From positions 68,140 to 132,139 of the forward strand of contig CAYXVG010000011.1 in the NCBI GenBank assembly GCA_964468205.1: 64,000 bases of DNA, read 5' to 3'. Within the stretch, counting starts at the first letter, position 1. Each line of letters begins with the position of its first letter. Below are positions 43,287-51,853 of the stretch, piece after piece. Both the position numbers and the translations under genes were made by a program. Under the pieces are notes generated by a model. It was not told the origin of the DNA, did no database searches, and saw only the letters and a list, made by a program, of their open reading frames with translations. Source of the DNA: CAWELS01 sp964468205. GTDB taxonomy: Bacteria > Acidobacteriota > Terriglobia > Bryobacterales > Bryobacteraceae.

Positions 43287-44111
43287 ATGGCAACGACAGC
43301 CGGCAAGGAACGCGAATTCTACGACAAAATTTACGCCTATCACCTTTCGCGCCCGGACCATGAGCTGACCATTAACCGGCGCGTAATGATGACCGCGCTC
43401 AGTGACCCCGCCCAGACAGTCTGGGAGCGGCGGCGTCTCTATCTGCGCGTCTGGATGGAGCTCCTTGCGATTCCCCTCAACGGCGCCCGCATCCTCGACT
43501 ACGGCTCCGGTCCGGGCGATTGGGGTGTGCTGCTTGCCACCGAAGGCGCCCAGGTCACCCTGCTCGATCTGTCACCGGCGGCCATCGAACTCGGCCTGCG
43601 CCGGGCCAAGGCGAGCGGGGTGGCGGACCGCGTCACCGGAGCCGCCCGGGACGCAAGCGACCTTAGCTGTTTCGCCGACGGAGAGTTCGACCTCGTCTTC
43701 GGCAGCGCCTCGGTCCACCACACTCTCAAGTACGGAAACGCCTTCGAGGAACTGGTGCGGGTGATTAAGCCCGGCGGGCATCTCGTGCTGGCCGAGACCC
43801 TCGGGAATAACCCCTTCCTCAACGCGGCGCGGCGCCTCCGTGCCTGGTTCGCCAAGGAGCCGGAGGAGCAGGGCGAGGAGATCATTGTGAGCGATCGCGA
43901 GATCGCCCTCCTCCGCGCAGCCTTTTCCGAAGTGGAGGTCGCGCCGCTCAACCTCATCGGCATGGGGAAACGTCTCTTCCGGGGCCACTTCCACAAGCCG
44001 CGCGTCCGGCGAATCATCCGGCGGTTCGAAAAGGCCGACACCAAGCTGTTGCGCTGGTTCCCCAGCCTCCGTAGGTACTGCGGCGAAGCCGTGATTGTCG
44101 CCGTGAAGTAG
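43287..44111 (+). CDS. Class I SAM-dependent methyltransferase
   Basis: 274 residues. An N-terminal helical part is followed by the SAM-binding loop ILDYGSGPGDWGVLLA (about 70-85), LLDLSPAAIELGLRRA (motif II) and DLVFGSASVHHTL (motif IV). A VIKPGGHLVLAETLGNNP segment and a C-terminal helical region rich in Arg follow. The fold resembles methyltransferase type 11 proteins of surface-polysaccharide or lipid pathways. The acceptor is unknown. The gene converges with the SMP-30 gene with only 2 bases between stops. Confidence 0.87.
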   Translation: MATTAGKEREFYDKIYAYHLSRPDHELTINRRVMMTALSDPAQTVWERRRLYLRVWMELLAIPLNGARILDYGSGPGDWGVLLATEGAQVTLLDLSPAAIELGLRRAKASGVADRVTGAARDASDLSCFADGEFDLVFGSASVHHTLKYGNAFEELVRVIKPGGHLVLAETLGNNPFLNAARRLRAWFAKEPEEQGEEIIVSDREIALLRAAFSEVEVAPLNLIGMGKRLFRGHFHKPRVRRIIRRFEKADTKLLRWFPSLRRYCGEAVIVAVK

Positions 44112-44113
44112 GC

Positions 44114-45112
44114 CTACCAGCCAAGCCCCTTCGTCATGGTCTTGATCCGGCAGAGGTACATGTCCGCCGTCATGTAGAGAGTCGACCCGTCATCCCCCCA
44201 TGCGCAGTTCGCGGTTCGCTCCCCCGTCGATATGCGTCCGAGCATGGTTCCGTCCGGGGCGAACACATACACTCCGCCCGGTCCGGTGGCGAAAACGTTC
44301 CCGGCGGCATCCACTTTCAGCCCGTCAGGCAACCCGGGCAGCTTGCCCACGCTGCCGGTAACGTCATGGAAGACCTTGCCTTGCCCGAGCGTCCCATCCG
44401 CCTTCACTGGGAAAGCCATCCAAATGGCCTTCTCCGGGTCGGACTGCGCCACGTACAGGGTCTTCTCGTCCGGCGAGAAAGCGATGCCGTTCGGACGCGT
44501 CATCTCGCGGGTGAGGAGCGTCACCTCGCCGTTCTTTGACAGCCGGTAGACGCCGCAGAAGTCGAGCTCGCGCCGCGGATCGTCCCAGCGCTGCGGCAGG
44601 CCGTATGGCGGGTCGGTGAAGTAGAGGTCGCCATTGGATTTGTAGACGGCGTCGTTCGGGCTGTTCAGCCGCTTCCCCTGGAAGCTATCCACCAGCGTCC
44701 GCTTGCCTCCGTCCCGGTACATCACCGAGATCCGGCGGTCGCCGTGCTCGCAGGAGACCAGCCGGCCCTCGGAATCGGTCAGCAGCCCGTTGCTCCCCGG
44801 TTCGGCGCCGTAGTCGGCCGCGCCCGTGTAACCAGATGGCTTGAGATAGAGGCTGACGCCCTCCCCCTCCTTCCATTTCATGACCGAATTGCGTGGGATA
44901 TCGGAGAACAGCAGGAAGCCGCCGTCCTTCACCCACACCGGACCCTCTGACCACTCGAATCCTGAGCCAAGCACCTCGATTTCCGCCCCGGGCGCAATTA
45001 GCCGGTCCATCCGCGCGTCGTGGCGGATCACCTCGCCCAGCACTGGGAAATTGGTCGTATCCTGCCCCAAGGAAGGCACGAGAATTGCAAGTGCGATTGC
45101 TAGCCGTTTCAT
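44114..45112 (-). CDS. Secreted SMP-30/gluconolactonase-like protein
   Basis: 332 residues from ATG 45112 (GAGG upstream). A signal peptide (about 1-16) is followed by a six-bladed propeller of the SMP-30/LRE type. Markers are FEWSEGPVWVKDGGFLLFSDIP with the metal Glu near 60, ERLVSCEHGDRRI-like blade, LNSPNDAVYKSNGDLYFTDPPYG with the metal Asn near 140, and RPNGIAFSPDEKTLYVAQ. The enzyme should hydrolyse sugar lactones outside the cytoplasm. It diverges from the TIGR03437 gene over an 89-base gap. Confidence 0.85.
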   Translation of the reverse strand: MKRLAIALAILVPSLGQDTTNFPVLGEVIRHDARMDRLIAPGAEIEVLGSGFEWSEGPVWVKDGGFLLFSDIPRNSVMKWKEGEGVSLYLKPSGYTGAADYGAEPGSNGLLTDSEGRLVSCEHGDRRISVMYRDGGKRTLVDSFQGKRLNSPNDAVYKSNGDLYFTDPPYGLPQRWDDPRRELDFCGVYRLSKNGEVTLLTREMTRPNGIAFSPDEKTLYVAQSDPEKAIWMAFPVKADGTLGQGKVFHDVTGSVGKLPGLPDGLKVDAAGNVFATGPGGVYVFAPDGTMLGRISTGERTANCAWGDDGSTLYMTADMYLCRIKTMTKGLGW

Positions 45113-45178
45113 ACGTAAACCTCGTTCGGATCGCAAGATTATGATAACTTGAACGCCGCCGGACTGCCCGCATTCCTG

Positions 45179-45184
45179 TATAAC
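45179..45184 (+). promoter_or_regulatory. Putative -10 box (TATAAC) of the TIGR03437 protein gene
   Basis: TATAAC lies 17 bases before ATG 45202, with AGGAG (45191-45195) in between, so this gene has a short ordinary leader. No convincing -35 is seen at standard spacing. Confidence 0.4.
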
Positions 45185-45201
45185 AGACATAGGAGTCTCC
45201 C

Positions 45202-47832
45202 ATGCGCGGAATCATTCGGTTTGCCGTTTTCACTTTCCTTTTGCTGGGGTCATCTCTCCCCGCCGTTTCCCAGGGCGATTTCGATCCCTTCATCCGGTGC
45301 TTCATCAGCGCCGAGGCGCCGTTCCTCAGAGCCGAGGGGCTGGCTGAGAGAATCGGCGAAATCCGGCTCGACTGCACCGGCGGCGACCCGAACGAAGTGA
45401 AGTTCTTCAACCTATTCGTCCTTGTCAACGCTCCAATCACGTCGGACGCCGTCGATCCCGACACGGGCGAGACCGAAGCGCTGATGCTGATTGACGATCC
45501 GCTGCCTGGCGAGGAGAACCGCGGCAATGAGGTCATCTTCCAGGGCCAGGTAAAGGGACTGCCCGGCGTGAACCCCGGCCCGATCGACTGGGGCGGCGCC
45601 GAGGACTCCGGGAACGTCTACCCCGGATTCGAGGCCCCGGCCGGCATCAACAGGATCGAATGGAACGGCATCCCCTTCCGCCCCGCCCCCAGAGGCCAGT
45701 CGCGAGTCCTGCGTATCGTGAATGTCCGCGTCGATGCCACCCAGGTTCCCAGCAATCCGCTGGAACCGAAAACCGTAAGCGCCAGCCTCGGCGTCACCAT
45801 GCCGAACAGCATCCCAATCGCCAACAACCGCGTTGTCACTGGGTTTGCCCAGCCGAGCCTGACGGTGGATTATCGGCTCGAAGGCAGCGACTTCGAGCTT
45901 CTGATCGAAGAGCTCTATCCCGAAGCCTTCCGGAAGAGAATCGCGAATGACATCGGGGGCGTTGACGATGTCCGCCAGCAAGGTCTGGTGGAAAACCCGT
46001 TCTTCACCGAGAGCGGATTCACTCCCGACTACGCCGGGCTCGGCCTCGGCGCCCCTGGCGTGGCCGATACAGGAACCCGGTTTGTCGCCCGCTTCGGCGA
46101 CCTCCCGGCCGGCGTCTACGTGACGGCGCCCTCGAGCGTGATCTCCGAAAAGCGTACCGGCGAAGACACCGAACTCGAATTGCGCCGGGTTATCGAATTT
46201 AACGAGGACTTCTCCGGCGGCGTCCTGCTCAGCAATGACTCTCCCACCCAGTTCGTCCCGGTCGTGGACGGCGTGGCTATCGTGCTCTATGAAGTGGTGG
46301 CCCGGGAGCCCTTCCGCGACATGACGGGGAAGGACTTGCTGGACCTATTCCGGCTTCCCGTCCGGCTGATCTTCGCCCAGCCCACCAACATCGGCGTGCC
46401 ATCCGTGGTGGTCAGCTACGCCCCCATCGACAACACCCGCACGATGAGCGGGCCGGCGCCGGAGCCGCGCTTCTTCAGCGAAGCCGGCGGCTTCCTTTTC
46501 CCGGTCGAAGGCGGCGCCACCCGCGACTACCTCACGCTGCGCCATACGCCCACCCAGGAGATCCCCGTCACTCGAACCTACCGGATGCCCTCCGGCGAGG
46601 CGGTAAGCGAATCCATCATGGTCGTCGACGGTGGCGGCTGGTTAACCGTCACTCCCGAGGATGAGGGAACGACCCGGGATATTCTGGTGGCCGCGAACCC
46701 CGTGGGGCTGGCGACTGGAAGGCATTTCGGGGCGTTTACCCTGCGGATTGATGGAGATCCCAACTCCCTCGTGATCGTCCCGGTCCTGCTCGACGTCTCC
46801 CCTCCTCCGGAACTGGTGTTGGACACCGAACCCATTACCTTCCGCGCCACGGTGGGCTCCACCACTCCGGCGTCGCGGAATCTGCTCGTAAACGCCCGGA
46901 ATAAGGCGCTCAACTTCCAGGTCGAGCCGTCGACCGCGTCCGGGATGGGCTGGCTCACGGTGACCCCCTCGAGCGGCTCCACTCCGGCCAACGTCCGCAT
47001 CACGGCGGATCCTTCAGGCCTGATCCCCGGCCGCTACGAGGGAGCGATCAGCGTGCGGGCGCAAGACGCCTCCAACAGTCCGCGGATCGTGCCCGTAGTG
47101 CTCGAAGTCGTGCCGCCGCTGCCCCTTTTCACGGCCGCCTCCATCGGAAACGCTGCCAGTTTCGAAGCGGACGGGGTGTCACCCGGCGAGATCATCACTA
47201 TCTTCGGCTCGAACGTCGGGCCGGACGAGCCGTCCGGAATCCGGTTTGACCAGTCCGGCCGTGTCGCTACCGAGACCGGCGGGACGCGCATTCTCTTTGA
47301 CGGAACGCCGGGACCGATGATCCTGGCCTCGAAGACCCAGTCGAGCTGCGTGGTCCCGTACAACGTTCGCGGCAAAGCCACCGTACAGATCCAGATCGAG
47401 GTCGACGGCTGGCTCTCCGAGGCCGTCGCCGTAGCCGTCCGGGAAACCAAACCCGGCGTCTTCACCGCCGACTCCTCCGGAAGCGGCCAGGGAGCGATCG
47501 TGAACCAGGACGGAACCCTGAACACTCCTTCCAATCCTGCCGCAATTGGCTCTGTCGTCACGGTCTACCTCACCGGGGTGGGAGAGACCCAGCCCGCGGG
47601 CATCGACGGCGCGATTAATATCGGCCCGACGCTTCCCGCCCCACTCGCCCCGGCGCTCGTCCGGATCGGCGGTGTGGAAACCGGAATCGAATTCCTCGCC
47701 GGCGCGCCCGGCCTCGTGGCCGGAGCCATCCAGGCCAACGTCCGCGTTCCGGCCACACCCGGCGAAATGGTCCCCGTCCAGTTCCTGATCGGCGGCCGCA
47801 CGGCCAACATCGTGTATATGTCCATCGAGTAG
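45202..47832 (+). CDS. Secreted multi-domain protein with BACON-like repeats and TIGR03437 C-terminal domain
   Basis: 876 residues with a signal peptide (about 1-24). The first 400 residues have no recognised domain. Two BACON-like Ig units follow, each with the WLTVTP core (GGWLTVTPEDEG near 475 and MGWLTVTPSSGS near 585). The end (about 645-876) is the Solibacter-type domain, with ASIGNAASFEADGVSPGEIITIFGSNVGP-like opening (split here: ASIGNAASFEAD, then SPGEIITIFGSNVGP) and a closing GAIQANVRVP segment. This domain is abundant in Bryobacterales and marks the lineage. Its function is unknown; extracellular attachment or carbohydrate contact is likely. Confidence 0.85.
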   Translation: MRGIIRFAVFTFLLLGSSLPAVSQGDFDPFIRCFISAEAPFLRAEGLAERIGEIRLDCTGGDPNEVKFFNLFVLVNAPITSDAVDPDTGETEALMLIDDPLPGEENRGNEVIFQGQVKGLPGVNPGPIDWGGAEDSGNVYPGFEAPAGINRIEWNGIPFRPAPRGQSRVLRIVNVRVDATQVPSNPLEPKTVSASLGVTMPNSIPIANNRVVTGFAQPSLTVDYRLEGSDFELLIEELYPEAFRKRIANDIGGVDDVRQQGLVENPFFTESGFTPDYAGLGLGAPGVADTGTRFVARFGDLPAGVYVTAPSSVISEKRTGEDTELELRRVIEFNEDFSGGVLLSNDSPTQFVPVVDGVAIVLYEVVAREPFRDMTGKDLLDLFRLPVRLIFAQPTNIGVPSVVVSYAPIDNTRTMSGPAPEPRFFSEAGGFLFPVEGGATRDYLTLRHTPTQEIPVTRTYRMPSGEAVSESIMVVDGGGWLTVTPEDEGTTRDILVAANPVGLATGRHFGAFTLRIDGDPNSLVIVPVLLDVSPPPELVLDTEPITFRATVGSTTPASRNLLVNARNKALNFQVEPSTASGMGWLTVTPSSGSTPANVRITADPSGLIPGRYEGAISVRAQDASNSPRIVPVVLEVVPPLPLFTAASIGNAASFEADGVSPGEIITIFGSNVGPDEPSGIRFDQSGRVATETGGTRILFDGTPGPMILASKTQSSCVVPYNVRGKATVQIQIEVDGWLSEAVAVAVRETKPGVFTADSSGSGQGAIVNQDGTLNTPSNPAAIGSVVTVYLTGVGETQPAGIDGAINIGPTLPAPLAPALVRIGGVETGIEFLAGAPGLVAGAIQANVRVPATPGEMVPVQFLIGGRTANIVYMSIE

Positions 47833-47913
47833 CGGCCGCCCCGACGCACCGGCCGGCTGCGGCGGCTACAGTCGCCCCTCATATCCGCCGATCAGTAAAG
47901 CAGCGGCGGTTCG

Positions 47914-48897
47914 ATGAAGAATGACATTCCGGACCCTACGGTTCTGCTGATACCCGTCTATAACGACTGGGAATCCGTGCGGCTGTTGCTGCCCAAAATC
48001 GACGAGGAGTTGGCGGCCTATCCGACGGCGGTTCACGTGGTTCTGATTGATGACGCTTCCACCCAGCCGGCGCCGGAGGACACGGTCGAGTGGCGTTTCC
48101 AGCACATCTTCCGGGTGGACGTGCTGCACCTTCGCCGGAACTTCGGGCACCAGCGCGCCATCGCCATCGGTCTGTGCCACGTCGAGGCCCAATTGAAAGC
48201 CCGGGCGGTCCTCGTCATGGACGGCGACGGCGAAGACCGGCCGCGGGACGTCCCCCGGCTGCTCCAGGAGTTTGACCGGTTGGGCGGCGGCAAAGTGTTA
48301 TTCGGCGAGCGCACGCGGCGAATGGAGACGATCACATTCAAGTTCTTCTACCACCTCTATCGTTGTCTTCACCTGCTTCTGACCGGCCTCTCGGTCCGGG
48401 TGGGGAACTTCAGCGTGGCGCCGCGGGCGGCAGTGGCCCGTTTGGTCGTGGTATCGGACCTCTGGAACCACTACGCGGCGGCCGTATTCCGTTCCCGCAT
48501 TCCGTACGCGACCCTTCCGCTGCCGCGAGGACAGCGGTTGCACGGCAAATCGTCAATGAACTTCGTCTCCCTTGTCGTCCACGGCTTGAGCGCGATTTCC
48601 GTGTTTGGAGACATCGTGAGCGTCCGCTTGCTGGTGGTCTCGGTGGTTGCGGTGATCGCCTGTCTCGGCCTCGGGCTATTCGTTGGCGGCGCCAATGTCG
48701 GCATCGGGATCGCGTTCGTTCTCTCTGTCCAGCTCCTGCTTTCCGCGGTCGTACTCGCATTCGCGACGATCGGTTCGCGCAGCAACATGAATGTCGTGCC
48801 GCTACGGGATGCGCATTTCTTCATTCTTGAGGCCCGTCCCATTTACCTTGCTGATGAACGAGTTCCATTACATCGGTTCCGAGTTGGAAATCTTTGA
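47914..48897 (+). CDS. Glycosyltransferase family 2, dolichol-phosphate mannosyltransferase-like
   Basis: 327 residues. The GT2 core is present: VLLIPVYNDWESVRLLL, VVLIDDASTQPA, LHLRRNFGHQRAIAIGL and the metal site VLVMDGDGEDRPRDV. FGERTRR and a FSVAPRAAV segment follow. Two C-terminal membrane helices anchor the protein (about 230-295). The family makes polyprenyl-phosphate sugars used by GT-C enzymes such as the gene at 49548. It overlaps the following methyltransferase by 44 bases, so the three genes 47914-51110 form one unit. Confidence 0.87.
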   Translation: MKNDIPDPTVLLIPVYNDWESVRLLLPKIDEELAAYPTAVHVVLIDDASTQPAPEDTVEWRFQHIFRVDVLHLRRNFGHQRAIAIGLCHVEAQLKARAVLVMDGDGEDRPRDVPRLLQEFDRLGGGKVLFGERTRRMETITFKFFYHLYRCLHLLLTGLSVRVGNFSVAPRAAVARLVVVSDLWNHYAAAVFRSRIPYATLPLPRGQRLHGKSSMNFVSLVVHGLSAISVFGDIVSVRLLVVSVVAVIACLGLGLFVGGANVGIGIAFVLSVQLLLSAVVLAFATIGSRSNMNVVPLRDAHFFILEARPIYLADERVPLHRFRVGNL

Positions 48898-49546
48898 GGA
48901 AGCGCGCCGCTGGAAGGCCTACTGGCGGGCGCGAATCGCGGCATTCGTCGCCGGCGATGTCCTCGAAGTCGGAGCGGGCATCGGGGCGAACACGACCGCT
49001 CTGTCCACGCTAGACTACCGTAGCTGGCTGTCACTGGAACCGGACTCTGAATTGGCCGGACATATCGCCCTCCCCAGCGGCGGCCGCCATCGCGTTGTTA
49101 CCGGAACGCTGGCGGACCTCCCCAATGGGCGAAAATTCGACACGATTCTCTACCTCGACGTGCTCGAGCACATCGAGCGCGACGCCGCCGAACTGGCTTC
49201 CGCCGCCCAACGGCTCAACGCAGGCGGCGCCCTGATTGTGGTCGCACCGGCGCACTCCTTTCTCTATACCCCTTTTGACCGCGCTATCGGGCACTACCGC
49301 CGGTACGACAAGCGCATTTTGCGCGAAGTGGCGCCCGAGAGCTTGAGGCTGGAAAGGCTGGAGTACCTCGACGCGGCCGGCATGCTCGCTTCTCTCGCCA
49401 ACCGCTGGCTCCTCAGGAGCGCCGCGCCGAGCCGGAGTCAGATCTTGTTTTGGGACCGCCTACTCGTGCCTTGCTCGCGGGTGCTCGACCCGCTGTCGGG
49501 GCGCCGGATTGGCAAATCCATCCTCGCGGTTTGGAGAAAGAGCTGA
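48854..49546 (+). CDS. Class I SAM-dependent methyltransferase of glycan cluster
   Basis: 230 residues from ATG 48854, inside the end of the GT2 gene; the upstream frame is a shadow. The SAM site DVLEVGAGIGANTTAL is near residue 38, LSLEPDSE near 62, then TILYLDVLEHIERD near 100 and AGGALIVVAPAHSFLY near 130. This set matches methyltransferases that sit beside DPM1-like enzymes in polysaccharide loci. The substrate is unknown, possibly a lipid-linked sugar. It is followed by the GT-C gene after one base. Confidence 0.85.
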   Translation: MNEFHYIGSELEIFEEARRWKAYWRARIAAFVAGDVLEVGAGIGANTTALSTLDYRSWLSLEPDSELAGHIALPSGGRHRVVTGTLADLPNGRKFDTILYLDVLEHIERDAAELASAAQRLNAGGALIVVAPAHSFLYTPFDRAIGHYRRYDKRILREVAPESLRLERLEYLDAAGMLASLANRWLLRSAAPSRSQILFWDRLLVPCSRVLDPLSGRRIGKSILAVWRKS

Positions 49547-49547
49547 C

Positions 49548-51110
49548 ATGAACCGCATGACCGGACTGACAATTCCGAACTGGGCCGTGTCATTGCTCCT
49601 GTTTGCATTCGTCGCCGCGCTGTTGATGGCGGCGCACGCCAATCACTTCGAACTCACGAGCGATGAAGGAATTATCCTGGACGCGGCGCAGCGGATCGTG
49701 AACGGCGAGCGGCTCTACGCCGATTTCTTCGGTTACATGAGTCCCGGAAGCTACCTCCTGCAGGCCGCGGTCTTCAAGCTCGCGGGCGTCTCATTGTGGA
49801 GCGGACGGCTGATCGTCATCCTCGGATTCGCAATTCAGTGCGCCCTGCTCTGGTGGCTCGTCGCTCGCCTGGGAAACCCGCTGGCCGCGTGGGTGGCCGT
49901 GGTACCGTTTTTCTTCTTTCAGGCGAGCGTGCCCGGGTTCCTCACCGCGCAACACCGGTGGGATAGCGGCACGCTGGCGATGGTTTTCGCCGCGTTGATT
50001 GTGGAAGCGGTGCTCGGCGGGAAGCGGTGGCTGTGGTTCGCGGCCGGCGTCGCGATTGCGATGGCCGCGTTCATCACGCCGTCGCTCGGACTCCTGGCGC
50101 TGGCAACCTTGGCGTGGTGCGTCGCCATACCCTCGCTCCGAGCAAACTGGAAGCACTACGTTTTCGGCGGCGCGGTGGTAGCCTCACTCACCGCACTCGC
50201 GCTCGCTGCAGCCGGAATGCTCGGCCCGTTTCTGCGGCAGATACGATGGCTGCGGGACAACTATGGCGCCGTGAATGTGATGCCGTACGGCGAAGTGATT
50301 GGCGGGTACGGATACTTGTTCGAGGGCGTCTCGGGCATCGGCTACCTCATCGTGGCAAATCTCGTCCTCTGGTTGGCCCTTCCGGCGGTCCTGCCGGTGG
50401 TGTCGGTGGCCGGATGGACCTTAGCTGGACTGACCGGCCACTGGCGCAAGCTTCCGGAACGACACGGAATCGTGGCGAGCTTTCTGATTCTGTGCGTGCT
50501 GGCGCTCGTGGCCTCCACCTATCCGCGCCCCGACGTAATGCACCTGGCATTTGTGGCGGCCATTCCATATGCACTGACAGCGCTCTTGTTCTACCGGTTC
50601 TTGCCGCCGGCACGATATTTCGCGGCCTACATCTGCCTCTGGGCGGCGCTCATGGGTTGGAACTTCGGCGCGCAATTGGCGGCTCTGCGGCCGGTGGTCA
50701 CTCCGGTCGGCAGATTGGGCGCCGCACCGGACTCTGTTCCTGCGCTCGAACGTCTCGTCTCCCTGACGCAGCCCGGCGAAACGCTCTATGTTCACCCCTA
50801 CATGCCGGTCTTCTACTTCCTGACGCAGACGCGTAATCCGACCCGTTACTCCTACCTTGCCCCCGGCATGATGACAGCCGCCGAGGAAGCCGACGCTCTG
50901 GCCAGCCTGACCGCCGACCCTCCAGAGTGGGTGCTGTTCCTCGAACTCTCCCAAACGGAGTTCCTGCGCGTTTTCCCCAACGCCACCGAACTCGACCACC
51001 GTTTCCACCGGATCGAATCCTGGATCAAGAAAAACTACATCCCCACGGCGCCACCACTCCAGCTCGCTGGTTACCAACTCCTGCGGCGGCACGCGGAGCC
51101 GGATGCATAG
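49548..51110 (+). CDS. GT39-like polytopic membrane glycosyltransferase
   Basis: 520 residues from ATG 49548, with GGAGAAAG just upstream. After the first helix, the external loop HFELTSDEGIILDAAQRIVNG carries the Asp-Glu pair expected of GT-C enzymes, followed by DFFGYMSPGSYLLQAAVFKL. About ten helices and a short soluble end follow (VHPYMPVFYFLTQTRNPTRY near 415). It probably uses the polyprenyl-phosphate sugar made by the upstream GT2. The acceptor is unknown. Confidence 0.8.
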   Translation: MNRMTGLTIPNWAVSLLLFAFVAALLMAAHANHFELTSDEGIILDAAQRIVNGERLYADFFGYMSPGSYLLQAAVFKLAGVSLWSGRLIVILGFAIQCALLWWLVARLGNPLAAWVAVVPFFFFQASVPGFLTAQHRWDSGTLAMVFAALIVEAVLGGKRWLWFAAGVAIAMAAFITPSLGLLALATLAWCVAIPSLRANWKHYVFGGAVVASLTALALAAAGMLGPFLRQIRWLRDNYGAVNVMPYGEVIGGYGYLFEGVSGIGYLIVANLVLWLALPAVLPVVSVAGWTLAGLTGHWRKLPERHGIVASFLILCVLALVASTYPRPDVMHLAFVAAIPYALTALLFYRFLPPARYFAAYICLWAALMGWNFGAQLAALRPVVTPVGRLGAAPDSVPALERLVSLTQPGETLYVHPYMPVFYFLTQTRNPTRYSYLAPGMMTAAEEADALASLTADPPEWVLFLELSQTEFLRVFPNATELDHRFHRIESWIKKNYIPTAPPLQLAGYQLLRRHAEPDA

Positions 51111-51126
51111 CCGGGCGCCCGGCCGG

Positions 51127-51541
51127 TCACGAAACCCCGCGCTCGTGGCTCACGGTCTTCTGTTCCGTGCCTCCCTTGGCCAGGTCGACGCCATCCGCTC
51201 GAAGCGCGTCCTGCAGATTGCCAACCTGCAACTCGCGGGGCTGGATGCCCCGCGGCTCCCGGCCCGGCCGCATCTGATTGATCGGCATGCCGAGGCTCCA
51301 GGCCGCGACGCCGCCGAAGAAGGCGTGGGTCTCGATCAGCACGGTCCCGGCCCCCGCGCGGGGCGGCCCCCAACGCCGCGCCGAGCCCGGCGGGCCCGCC
51401 GCCAACCACCAGTACATCGGTGTGCAACAACTCCGGCAGTGATGGCGGCGCAGCCGCGCGCAGTCTCGGGGCGGCCAGCACGGCGGCCGTGGTGGCGGCC
51501 TGTTTAAGAAGCGTGCGGCGGTTCTTCTTCGCAGTGTTCAT
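51127..51541 (-). pseudogene. Broken FAD-dependent oxidoreductase gene (5' part, frameshifted)
   Basis: ATG 51541 begins a Tat signal (RRTLLKQAATTAAVL), then HTDVLVVGGGPAGLGAALGA, an FAD-binding loop. Near 51345-51370, at a run of five C, the frame must shift to continue as RAGAGTVLIETHAFFGGVAAW, the expected next segment of the family. The matched part ends after about 135 residues, whereas family members have more than 400. Either a true truncated pseudogene or an assembly fault near the N gap. Confidence 0.75.
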
Positions 51542-51594
51542 CGGGCTCTCTCCTGCAAAACCGTGTCCGTGATTTCGATTCAGGACCAAGCTAT

Positions 51595-51758
51595 CGCAAA
51601 TCTCATAAGAAGGGAAGTGTCACGGCNNNNNNNNNNNNNNNNNNNNNNNNNNNNNNNNNNNNNNNNNNNNNNNNNNNNNNNNNNNNNNNNNNNNNNNNNN
51701 NNNNNNNNNNNNNNNNNNNNNNNNNNCGCAAATCTCATAAGAAGGGAAGTGTCACGGC
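51595..51758. other. Assembly gap (100 N) with identical 32-base flanks
   Basis: Positions 51627-51726 are N, a conventional scaffold gap. The 32 bases before it (51595-51626) equal the 32 after it (51727-51758). The two contigs therefore probably overlap and no sequence is missing, or a short tandem repeat lies here. The open frame that appears to cross the gap is not a gene. Confidence 0.9.
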
Positions 51759-51853
51759 CACTGCGGACGGCCGCAAGGCCCGTTGTCCGGTTCCACGAAA
51801 AGGATAGAATCGGAGTGACGTTCGATCCCCGATCAGACAGGAGCCACGAATCC

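Noticed and set aside
51563..51853. Open frame running through the N gap into the sulfatase
   Set aside because: The frame exists only because N codons are not stops. The sulfatase signal peptide and ribosome site place the start at 51854.
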